A stretch of 17,921 nucleotides of DNA from Candidatus Luteimonas excrementigallinarum (GTDB lineage: Bacteria; Pseudomonadota; Gammaproteobacteria; Xanthomonadales; Xanthomonadaceae). The first letter of the stretch is position 1. Each line of letters begins with the position of its first letter. Location: the NCBI GenBank assembly GCA_019115725.1, contig DXCY01000112.1, positions 1 to 17,921 on the forward strand. Reading direction: 5' to 3'. Under the pieces are notes generated by a model, which had not been told where the DNA came from, did no database searches, and worked only from the letters and a program-made list of their open reading frames with translations. The position numbers and the translations under genes are program-made. Of the stretch, positions 6,563 through 13,549 are shown in pieces.

Positions 6563-8437
6563 TCAGCGGTAGCCGGCGGCCTGCAGCTCGAACAGCTCGG
6601 CGTAGCGGCCGCCTTCGGCCATCAGCTCCTCGTGGGTGCCGCTGGATTCAATCTGCCCCTGTTCCATCACCAGGATCCGGTCGGCCATGCGCACGCTGGA
6701 GAAGCGGTGCGAAATCAGCACCGCCGTGCGCTGATCGGACAGTTCCTTGAACCGCTGGAACACCTCGAACTCGCTGCGCGCGTCCAGCGCCGCCGTCGGC
6801 TCGTCCAGGATCATCACCTGCGCATCGCGCATATAGGCGCGTGCAATGGCGATCTTCTGCCACTGCCCGCCGGACAGGTCCAGCCCGCTGCTGAAGCGCC
6901 GCCCGATCAGCTGGTCATAGCCGCGGGGCAGGGCCTCGATCACCTCGTCGGCCATTGCCCGGTGGGCGGCCTCGCGGATCCGTTCCTGGTCGTCCATGGC
7001 GTCGATCTGGCCCACGCCGATGTTCTCGCCCGCGGTCAGGTGATAGCGCACGAAGTCCTGGAAGATCACCCCCACATTGGCGCGCACCTCGTCCAGGTCG
7101 TACTCGCGCAGATCGCGTCCGTCGAGCAGGATCCGGCCCTCGTCCGGGTCGTAGAGCCGCGCCAGCAGCTTCACCAGGGTGGTCTTGCCGGCGCCGTTCT
7201 CGCCCACCAGGGCCAGCACCTCGCCGGCGTGCAGCCGGAAGTCGAGGCCCCGCAGCGCCCACTTTTCCGCGTCCGGATAGCGGAAGCCCACGTTCTCGAA
7301 CACGAAGCCCTCGCGGATCGGCTTCGGGAACGGGATGGGATTGTCCGGCGAGCGGATTTCCGGCTCGATCGCGAAGAACGAGAACAGGTCGTCCAGGTAC
7401 AGCGCCTGGCTGGCCACCTGCGAGAAGCCCACCAGCAGTCCTTCCAGCAGCTGGCGCAGGCGGCGGAAGCTGCCGGCCAGGAAGGTCAGGTCGCCGATGG
7501 TGAAATCGCCGCGCACCGTGCGCCAGGCGATATAGGCATAGGCCACGTAGTAGCCCAGCGTGCCCAGTGCCGCCAGCACCGCGCCCCAGGCTGCGCGACG
7601 CCGGGCCAGCGAGCGGTTGGCCTTGTAGAAGTCCCAGGCCAGGGTGCGGTAGCGCTCCACCAGGAACCGGTGCAGGTTGAAAATCTTGACTTCCTTCGCG
7701 CTCTCCACGCTGGCGCCGGTCTGGCGCACGTACTCCAGCTGGCGCCGTTCCGGGGTGCGCTGGAAGTTCAGCGAATAGCCCAGCGCGTTGAAGTGGGACT
7801 CGCCAATGAAGGCCGGGATCAGCGCCACCGCCAGCAGCACGATCAGCCACGGCGCATAGACCAGCAGACCGATGGCGAAGCTGACCACGGTGATGATGTC
7901 CTGCACCTGGCCGAACAGCTGGGCCATCAGGTTGCTGCGGCCCATGGTCTGGCGCCGGGCGCGATCCAGCTTGTCCTGCAGCTCCGGGTCCTCGAAGTCC
8001 TCCAGGTCCAGCGTGGCCGCGTGTTCCATCAGCCGGATGCTGGTGGCATTGGTGAACAGCTCCGAGAGCATGGATTCGGCGTAGCCCACCATGCGTCCGA
8101 TCAGGTCCGAGGCGATCGCCAGGCCGAACTCCAGCACCAGCAGCCACAGCAGGTGGCTCAGCAGTCCACTGCGCCAGGCCTCGCCCAGCGTGTCGAAACT
8201 GATGCCCAGTCCGACCAGGCGCACCGCCTCGTCGATGATCAGCTTGCCGATGTAGAGCATCAGGATCGGCAGAAACGCCCGCACCAGGCGTAGCCCCAGG
8301 CTGGTGATGCTCAGCGTCGGACTCGCGGCCCAGATCTGGCGCAGGAAGGGCGGCACGTTGCGCATCGCCTGGAAGCGCTCACGCAGGCTGGGATTGGGTT
8401 GGCGGCCGGGTGCCGCGGCAGTGGCGGGTCTGGACAT
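6563..8437 (-). CDS. ABC transporter half-exporter, fused membrane and ATPase domains
   Basis: This 624-residue protein is an ABCB-type half-transporter expected to work as a homodimer or heterodimer in the inner membrane. The N-terminal ~350 residues hold about six hydrophobic segments, and the ATPase domain follows. Motifs: Walker A GENGAGKT at 412-419, Q-loop in IFQDF, signature LSGGQ at 521-525, Walker B in VMILDEPTAALD, and the H-loop in LISHR. All catalytic residues are present. Substrate is not deducible: no peptidase C39 domain, no MsbA-specific mark, and no partner gene nearby. I chose the ATG at 8437; a TTG 39 bases upstream and a later Met before NVPPF are alternatives, and no ribosome site is obvious. 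It converges with DUF488 and diverges from the small lipoprotein gene. Confidence 0.9.
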   Translation of the reverse strand: MSRPATAAAPGRQPNPSLRERFQAMRNVPPFLRQIWAASPTLSITSLGLRLVRAFLPILMLYIGKLIIDEAVRLVGLGISFDTLGEAWRSGLLSHLLWLLVLEFGLAIASDLIGRMVGYAESMLSELFTNATSIRLMEHAATLDLEDFEDPELQDKLDRARRQTMGRSNLMAQLFGQVQDIITVVSFAIGLLVYAPWLIVLLAVALIPAFIGESHFNALGYSLNFQRTPERRQLEYVRQTGASVESAKEVKIFNLHRFLVERYRTLAWDFYKANRSLARRRAAWGAVLAALGTLGYYVAYAYIAWRTVRGDFTIGDLTFLAGSFRRLRQLLEGLLVGFSQVASQALYLDDLFSFFAIEPEIRSPDNPIPFPKPIREGFVFENVGFRYPDAEKWALRGLDFRLHAGEVLALVGENGAGKTTLVKLLARLYDPDEGRILLDGRDLREYDLDEVRANVGVIFQDFVRYHLTAGENIGVGQIDAMDDQERIREAAHRAMADEVIEALPRGYDQLIGRRFSSGLDLSGGQWQKIAIARAYMRDAQVMILDEPTAALDARSEFEVFQRFKELSDQRTAVLISHRFSSVRMADRILVMEQGQIESSGTHEELMAEGGRYAELFELQAAGYR

Positions 8438-8443
8438 CGGACG

Positions 8444-8449
8444 ATTGTG
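8444..8449 (-). promoter_or_regulatory. Weak -10-like element six bases before the ABC transporter ATG
   Basis: The minus strand reads CACAAT (four of six consensus positions), then six bases, then ATG. This is the same spacing as the better matches before ligA and mtnA. No Shine-Dalgarno is present, so leaderless initiation is possible, but the hexamer is poor. Confidence 0.22.
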
Positions 8450-8557
8450 CCCGAGGCAGGCAGGCGGCTGGCCCAAGGCGAATCCGTGTCCGGCGTTGCG
8501 GCGGCCGGCTGCGGTCGGCTCCGTTAGTCTGTACCGGGACTTTCTGAGAGGTGGGAG

Positions 8558-9013
8558 ATGCGCGTGATGCGACAGAAGCGGTCGTGGGCGGCGTTGATTG
8601 CTGCATCCGTGCTACTGGTGTCCTGCGCGATGCTGCCGCAGGCGCCCCGTCACGGCAGCCTGGCCTGGTTCATTACCAACGTAGCCGCTGATGAGGAAGG
8701 TGCGCTACGTGACGCGATGACATCCATGGACTACGACTGGGCCCACGACCCCCATGGACGAGGGCCGAGCCTGGATCTGGGTGATGCGCGGATCGATGAC
8801 CTGTTCGGCGTGCCATACAGTCATGTGTTCTTTTTGGTGAAACCGGAACCCTGCTTCCCCGCTGCCTTTGTAATGGAGCAGTTTCCTGAGCTGGAACGAC
8901 GTTCGGACAAATGGATGCAGGCCTTTACATCACTGTTCAGTGTCATGGTGCGCATTGAGGAGTCTGATCCGACCTGCGTCAGGGGGATAGAGGTCTGGAC
9001 GCGCACGCGCTGA
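8558..9013 (+). CDS. Small predicted lipoprotein, unknown function
   Basis: This 151-residue protein belongs to no family I recognise. The first 22 residues form a signal peptide with basic N-region and lipobox LVS-C at Cys23, and Ala follows the Cys, which favours outer-membrane delivery. The mature part contains VPYSHVFFLVKP, then two Cys residues (in EPCFPAAF and near the C-terminus in DPTCVRGIE) that could form a disulfide. The start ATG has GAGAGG six bases upstream. Codon choice is visibly less GC-biased at third positions than in smc (for example TTCTTTTTGGTG near 8829), suggesting low expression or recent acquisition. It is divergent from the ABC transporter and precedes smc by 159 bases. 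No function is proposed. Confidence 0.72.
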   Translation: MRVMRQKRSWAALIAASVLLVSCAMLPQAPRHGSLAWFITNVAADEEGALRDAMTSMDYDWAHDPHGRGPSLDLGDARIDDLFGVPYSHVFFLVKPEPCFPAAFVMEQFPELERRSDKWMQAFTSLFSVMVRIEESDPTCVRGIEVWTRTR

Positions 9014-9039
9014 CCGGAGACCCGGCGGGCCGCTATACT
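9010..9039 (+). promoter_or_regulatory. Possible sigma-70 promoter upstream of smc
   Basis: TATACT at 9034-9039 matches five of six positions of the -10 consensus. An imperfect -35 (CTGACC at 9010-9015, four of six) lies 18 bases upstream, overlapping the end of the preceding lipoprotein gene. Transcription would begin near 9046, giving a leader of about 127 bases. Confidence 0.4.
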
Positions 9040-9077
9040 GCAGGGTGGCGTGAAATTGACCTTGCGCGATAGCTTTA

Positions 9078-9109
9078 CCAATCAGCAACTTGCATTGGAT
9101 TGTTAATCC
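9078..9109. promoter_or_regulatory. Two adjacent dyads in the AT-rich smc leader
   Basis: CCAAT-CA-GCAA at 9078-9088 mirrors TTGC-ATTGG at 9090-9098 around one base. A second dyad, GGATT-GTT-AATCC, lies at 9097-9109 and overlaps the first by two bases. This is the most AT-rich patch near smc (about 9050-9118) and sits between the putative promoter and the start codon. It looks like an operator or leader structure, but no known regulator site is recognised. Confidence 0.35.
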
Positions 9110-9172
9110 CTTTCCACTCATGAGTGCGGCCGGCCGGCAGCGTCGGTGGCCGCTGAGGCACCCGACCGCCGC

Positions 9173-12100
9173 ATGCGCCTGTCCACGATCAAGCTTTCCG
9201 GCTTCAAGTCCTTTGTCGATCCCACCACGCTGCACCTGCCGACCAACATGACCGGCGTGGTCGGTCCCAACGGCTGCGGCAAGTCGAACATCATCGACGC
9301 GGTGCGCTGGGTGATGGGCGAGAGCACTGCCAGCCGCCTGCGCGGTGACTCGCTGACCGACGTGATTTTCTCCGGCTCGTCGGCGCGCAAGCCGGTGTCG
9401 CAGGCCATGGTGGAGCTGATCTTTGACAACTCCGACCACACCATCACCGGCGAGTACGCCTCGTTCAACGAGATCTCGGTCAAGCGCACGGTCAGCCGCG
9501 ACGGCCAGAGCAACTACTACCTCAACGGCACGCGCTGCCGGCGTCGGGACATCACCGATCTGTTCCTGGGCACCGGCCTGGGCCCGCGCAGCTACTCGAT
9601 CATCGAGCAGGGCATGATCAGCCAGATCATCGATGCCCGCCCCGAGGAGCTGCGGGTGTACCTGGAGGAGGCCGCCGGCATCTCCAAGTACAAGGAGCGC
9701 CGCCGCGAGACCGAGAACCGGATCCGCCACACCCGCGAGAACCTGGACCGGCTCAACGACCTGCGCGAGGAGGTGGGCAAGCAGCTCAATCACCTGGCCC
9801 GGCAGGCGCGCCAGGCCGAGCAGTACACCACCATCCAGGCCGAGCGGAAGATCCGCCACGCCGAATGGCTGGCGCTGGAATACCGGGCGCTGGACCAGCG
9901 GCTGGCGAAGATGCGTGAAGACCTGGCCCGCGAGGAAACACGGCTGGAGCAACTGGTAGCCGAGCAGCGCGACGCCGAGCGCCGGATCGAAACCAACCGC
10001 GTGCGCCGCGAGGAGGCATCCGAGGTGCTGGCCCAGGCCCAGGCCGCGGTGTACGAAGTGGGCGGCAACCTGGCGCGGGTGGAGCAGCAGATCACCCATC
10101 AGCGCGAACTCTCGGGCCGGCTGGTGAAGGCGCGCGAGGAAGCGCAGGAGGCGCTGGCCGAGATCGGCGAGCACATCAGCACCGACCAGGAGCGACTGGA
10201 AACCCTGCAGGAATCCATCCTCGAGGCCGAGCCGCGGCTGGAGCAGCTGCGCGAGGAAGATGCCCAGCGCCAGGAGATCCTGCGCGAGGCCGAGGCCCGC
10301 CTGATCGAGTGGCAGCAGGGCTGGGACGAACATGGCCGCCAGGTGGCCGAAGCCACCCGCACTGCCGATGTGGAGCGCACCCGGGTGGACTACCTGGACC
10401 GGCAGTCGCTGGATGCCGAACGGCGCCGCGAGCAGCTGGCCACCGAGCGCGACAGCCTGGACCTGGACGCGCTGTCCGGCCGCTTCGCCGAGGTCGACGA
10501 ACAGCATGAAGAGCAGAAGCTCGCGCTGGAAACCCTCACCGCGGACCTGGAATCACGCAAGCAGGCTGCGCTGACCCTGCAGGAAGAACAGCGCACCGCC
10601 CATAACGAGATGTCCGAGCTGCGCAAGCGGCTGCAGGAGCAGCGCGGGCGCCTGTCGTCGCTGGAGACGCTGCAGCACGCGGCGCTCGGGCAGGAGCAGG
10701 GCGCGGCGGTTGAGTGGCTGCAGCGCCAGGGTCTGGATTCGGCCGCACGCGTCGGTGAGCGGCTGCAGGTGGAAAGCGGCTGGGAAAACGCGGTTGAAAG
10801 CGCGCTTGGCCAGCTGATCGAAGGCGTGCTGGTGGACCAGCCCGAGGCGCTCGTGGACGCGCTGGGCGATCTCGGCGAAGGCCGGCTCGCGCTCGTTTCC
10901 ACCGCGACTGATGACGGGCAGTATCCGGCCACCTCGCTGGCGGCCCGGGTGCAGGGCCCGGCGGCCGTCCGGCGCCTGCTGGCCCATCTGCACGTGGCCG
11001 AAGACCTCGCCGAAGCCCGCGCGCTGCAGGCCCGCCTGGACGCGGGAGATTCGGTGATCACCCGCAGCGGCGAGCGCCTCGGCGCGGGCTGGGTGCGGGT
11101 GCTGCGCTCGGGCGCGGCCAAGCAGGGCGCGCTGCTGCGCGAGCGCGAGATCCAGTCGCTGCGCGCCGGTATCGAGGAGCTGCAGGAGCGCGAAGCCCAG
11201 CTGGAAGAAGAAACCACGGTCCGCCGCGGCCAGCTGCTGGCCGCCGAGCAGCAGCGCGAGGAAGCCCAGCGTGCGCTGTACCTGGCCCATCGCAGTGTTT
11301 CCGAGCTGGCCGGGCAGCTGCAAAGCCAGCAGGGACGGCTGGATTCGGCCCGCGGCCGGATCGAGAAGATCGATGCCGAACTGGCCCAGCTGGCTGAAAC
11401 CACCGACACCAGTGCCGCGCAGGCGCGCGAATCCCGCGCCCGCCTCGAGGATCTGGTGGAGCGCATGGCAGAGCTGGAAAACGCCCGCCAGGCGCTGGAA
11501 GCCGAGCGCCAGGGGCTGACCGAGGCGCGCGACACCGCCCGCATGGCGGCCCGCTCTTCCGGCGAGATGGCCCACGCCCTGGCCCTGACGCTGGAATCGC
11601 AGCGCGCCCAGGTGCTCGCCCTGACCCAGGCCCTGGACCGCATGGGCGGGCAGCGCGGTCAGCTGGATTCGCGCCTGGCCCAGATCAGCGCCCAGCTCGC
11701 CGAAGGCGGCGATCCGGTGCAGGAGCTGGAAGCCCAGCGCCAGGTGACCCTGGAGCAGCGTGTGGTGGTGGACGCGGCGCTGGCCGAAGCACGCACCGCG
11801 CTGCAGGGCATCGAGAACGAGCTGCGTGAATTCGAACAGGTGCGCCAGCAGCGCGACGAGCAGTCGCTGGCCCACCGCGAGGCGATTTCCCAGCGCCGCG
11901 TCGACCAGCAGGCGCTGGTGGTGCGGGCCGAGCAGCTGGCCGGCGAGGTGGCAGCGGCCGGGTTCGAGCTGGAGCAGGTGCTGTCCGGCCTGGAAGGGGA
12001 CGCGCGGGCGGCCGAGTGGGAAAAAATGGTCACCGACTTCGACGCCAAACTGCGGCGGCTGGAGCCGGTGAACCTGGCCGCGATCTCCGAGCACGCCGAG

Positions 12101-12676
12101 GCCGCGCAGCGCAAGGAATACCTGGACGCCCAGGACGCCGACCTCAACTCGGCGCTGGAAACGCTGGAAGAGGCCATCCGCAAGATCGACCGCGAGACCC
12201 GCGGCCGGTTCAAGGACACCTTCGACCGGGTCAACTCCGGGGTGCAGGAAATCTACCCGCGCCTGTTCGGTGGGGGCCATGCGTACCTGGAACTGACCGG
12301 CGAGGACCTGCTGGATACCGGCGTGGCGATCATGGCCCGGCCCCCGGGCAAGCGCGTGTCCAACATCTCCCTGCTCTCGGGCGGCGAGAAGGCGATGACC
12401 GCGGTGGCGCTGGTATTCGCGATCTTCCAGCTCAACCCGGCGCCGTTCTGCCTGCTGGACGAGGTGGACGCACCGCTGGACGAGGCCAACGTGGGCCGCT
12501 TCACCGCCATGGTCAGCGAGATGAGCGAGAAGGTGCAGTTCCTGTTCGTGACCCACAACAAGGCCACGATGGAAGCCGCACAGCAGCTGTCCGGCGTTAC
12601 CATGCGGGAGCCCGGTGTGAGCCGCCTGGTGTCGGTGGACCTTGCCGAGGCCGCGCGCCTGGTGGGCGCCGCCTGA
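9173..12676 (+). CDS. smc: Chromosome segregation ATPase Smc (condensin core)
   Basis: This 1167-residue protein is the SMC subunit of Smc-ScpAB, the ring-shaped ATPase that organises and segregates the chromosome. The N-terminal head has Walker A GPNGCGKS at residues 31-38. A long coiled coil rich in Glu, Gln, Arg and Ala follows. The hinge spans about residues 505-665, a second coiled coil leads back, and the C-terminal head carries signature LSGGE at 1068-1072 and Walker B with Asp1096-Glu1097. Length matches the family. I chose the ATG at 9173 because MRLSTIKLSGFKSF is the canonical N-terminus; an in-frame GTG at 9146 would add nine residues that look unconserved. A GAGG lies 14 bases upstream, which is far. 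ScpA and ScpB are not in the window. zipA follows after 66 bases. Confidence 0.97.
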   Translation: MRLSTIKLSGFKSFVDPTTLHLPTNMTGVVGPNGCGKSNIIDAVRWVMGESTASRLRGDSLTDVIFSGSSARKPVSQAMVELIFDNSDHTITGEYASFNEISVKRTVSRDGQSNYYLNGTRCRRRDITDLFLGTGLGPRSYSIIEQGMISQIIDARPEELRVYLEEAAGISKYKERRRETENRIRHTRENLDRLNDLREEVGKQLNHLARQARQAEQYTTIQAERKIRHAEWLALEYRALDQRLAKMREDLAREETRLEQLVAEQRDAERRIETNRVRREEASEVLAQAQAAVYEVGGNLARVEQQITHQRELSGRLVKAREEAQEALAEIGEHISTDQERLETLQESILEAEPRLEQLREEDAQRQEILREAEARLIEWQQGWDEHGRQVAEATRTADVERTRVDYLDRQSLDAERRREQLATERDSLDLDALSGRFAEVDEQHEEQKLALETLTADLESRKQAALTLQEEQRTAHNEMSELRKRLQEQRGRLSSLETLQHAALGQEQGAAVEWLQRQGLDSAARVGERLQVESGWENAVESALGQLIEGVLVDQPEALVDALGDLGEGRLALVSTATDDGQYPATSLAARVQGPAAVRRLLAHLHVAEDLAEARALQARLDAGDSVITRSGERLGAGWVRVLRSGAAKQGALLREREIQSLRAGIEELQEREAQLEEETTVRRGQLLAAEQQREEAQRALYLAHRSVSELAGQLQSQQGRLDSARGRIEKIDAELAQLAETTDTSAAQARESRARLEDLVERMAELENARQALEAERQGLTEARDTARMAARSSGEMAHALALTLESQRAQVLALTQALDRMGGQRGQLDSRLAQISAQLAEGGDPVQELEAQRQVTLEQRVVVDAALAEARTALQGIENELREFEQVRQQRDEQSLAHREAISQRRVDQQALVVRAEQLAGEVAAAGFELEQVLSGLEGDARAAEWEKMVTDFDAKLRRLEPVNLAAISEHAEAAQRKEYLDAQDADLNSALETLEEAIRKIDRETRGRFKDTFDRVNSGVQEIYPRLFGGGHAYLELTGEDLLDTGVAIMARPPGKRVSNISLLSGGEKAMTAVALVFAIFQLNPAPFCLLDEVDAPLDEANVGRFTAMVSEMSEKVQFLFVTHNKATMEAAQQLSGVTMREPGVSRLVSVDLAEAARLVGAA

Positions 12677-12700
12677 CCGGGCACGTATCCCGCGTTACCC

Positions 12701-12722
12701 TGTGCGCGGTTTTTCGCGCATG
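12701..12722 (+). other. Hairpin in the smc-zipA gap
   Basis: TGCGCG at 12703-12708 pairs perfectly with CGCGCA at 12715-12720 around the loop GTTTTT, and two G-U pairs can extend it. The T-run is in the loop rather than after the stem, so this is not a standard terminator. It ends seven bases before the zipA ribosome site (AAGGAG 12729-12734) and could influence zipA translation or RNA processing. Confidence 0.45.
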
Positions 12723-12742
12723 TTGCTGAAGGAGAATCCCCC

Positions 12743-13492
12743 GTGTCAGACGTAAGGCTGATGCAAATCGCGATCGTGGTGGCCGGCCTCATCCTGGTCG
12801 CCGCCATCTGGTATCACGGCACGCGTCCGCGCAAGACGTCGCAGGGCCGGCGCGTGGAACCGGAGCAGCGCACCGGCGAGCGGCTGGAGCCGACCCTGGG
12901 CGCGCAGATAGAGGAAGAGCTGGCCGACGCCGGGGAAGCGGCCGCCGATCCGGGCGAGCAGGCCGAGATGGAGCTGTTCGACAGCGCCGTGGGCGATCCG
13001 GCCACGCCCAATGCCGAGCTGGGCCGCCGGGTCAGCAGCGAATTCGACAAGATCGTGACCCTGTACATCGCCGCCCGTGCGGGCCAGGTGCTGCGTGGGC
13101 CAGACATTGTGGTAGCGGCGGAGAAGGCCGGACTGACCTACGGACACATGAACGTGTTCCACCGCCTGGTGGAAGGCCGGCTGGAGATGGGCCCGGTGTT
13201 CAGCGTGGCCAATATCAAGAAGCCGGGGAGCTTCGAGATGGGTGAGATCCAGGAACTGGAGACGCCGGCGATCGCCTTCTTCCTGACCCTGCCGGCGCCG
13301 GTGTCGGCGCTGGATGCCTGGGATGCGATGCACCCCACGGCGCAGCGCATGGCCGAGCTGCTGGACGGGGTGCTGCTGGATGAGCAGCGCAATGCGCTGG
13401 GCCGCCAGCGCGTGGCCCACCTGCGCGATGAGCTGCGCGCCTACGACCGCGAGCAGGAAGAGCCGCCGATCACCCGCAGCCCGCGCTGGTAA
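12743..13492 (+). CDS. zipA: Cell division protein ZipA
   Basis: This 249-residue protein anchors FtsZ rings to the inner membrane in gammaproteobacteria. The order is right: a very short periplasmic N-terminus, one membrane helix (about residues 5-24), a charged Glu/Ala/Pro-rich linker (about 25-100), and the C-terminal ZipA domain that binds the FtsZ tail (about 105-240, including TYGHMNVFHR and a Met/Phe-rich surface). It is shorter than E. coli ZipA (328 residues) because the linker is compressed. I chose the GTG at 12743 since AAGGAG lies eight bases upstream; an in-frame ATG at 12761 has a poorer position. Placement between smc and ligA is the conserved xanthomonad and pseudomonad arrangement and supports the assignment. 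Confidence 0.93.
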   Translation: MSDVRLMQIAIVVAGLILVAAIWYHGTRPRKTSQGRRVEPEQRTGERLEPTLGAQIEEELADAGEAAADPGEQAEMELFDSAVGDPATPNAELGRRVSSEFDKIVTLYIAARAGQVLRGPDIVVAAEKAGLTYGHMNVFHRLVEGRLEMGPVFSVANIKKPGSFEMGEIQELETPAIAFFLTLPAPVSALDAWDAMHPTAQRMAELLDGVLLDEQRNALGRQRVAHLRDELRAYDREQEEPPITRSPRW

Positions 13493-13537
13493 TCCGTCGT
13501 TCCAGCAGGGATGCACCGGTCAACAGGCCGGGTTGGA

Positions 13538-13543
13538 TAGAAT
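13538..13543 (+). promoter_or_regulatory. Putative leaderless promoter of ligA (-10 element)
   Basis: TAGAAT (five of six consensus) is followed by six bases and then the ligA ATG, which would place the transcript start at or next to the start codon. There is no Shine-Dalgarno in the preceding 20 bases. No convincing -35 is present at 16-18 bases spacing. The mtnA gene has the same arrangement. Confidence 0.45.
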
Positions 13544-13549
13544 TCCCGG

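Noticed and set aside
6359..8293. 644-codon open frame on the plus strand running through the nested palindrome and opposite the ABC transporter
   Set aside because: Composition is typical of an antisense shadow, and it starts within the palindromic region with no ribosome site.
9146..9172. GTG start extending smc by nine residues
   Set aside because: The canonical Smc N-terminus begins at MRLSTIKLSGFKSF (9173), and the added residues look like leader sequence. Neither start has a strong ribosome site, so it is not fully excluded.
8930..12556. Long minus-strand open frames (525, 417 and 667 codons) opposite smc
   Set aside because: They arise from the GC-biased codons of the smc coiled coil. 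Their repetitive Leu/Gln/Ala/Arg composition mirrors it.
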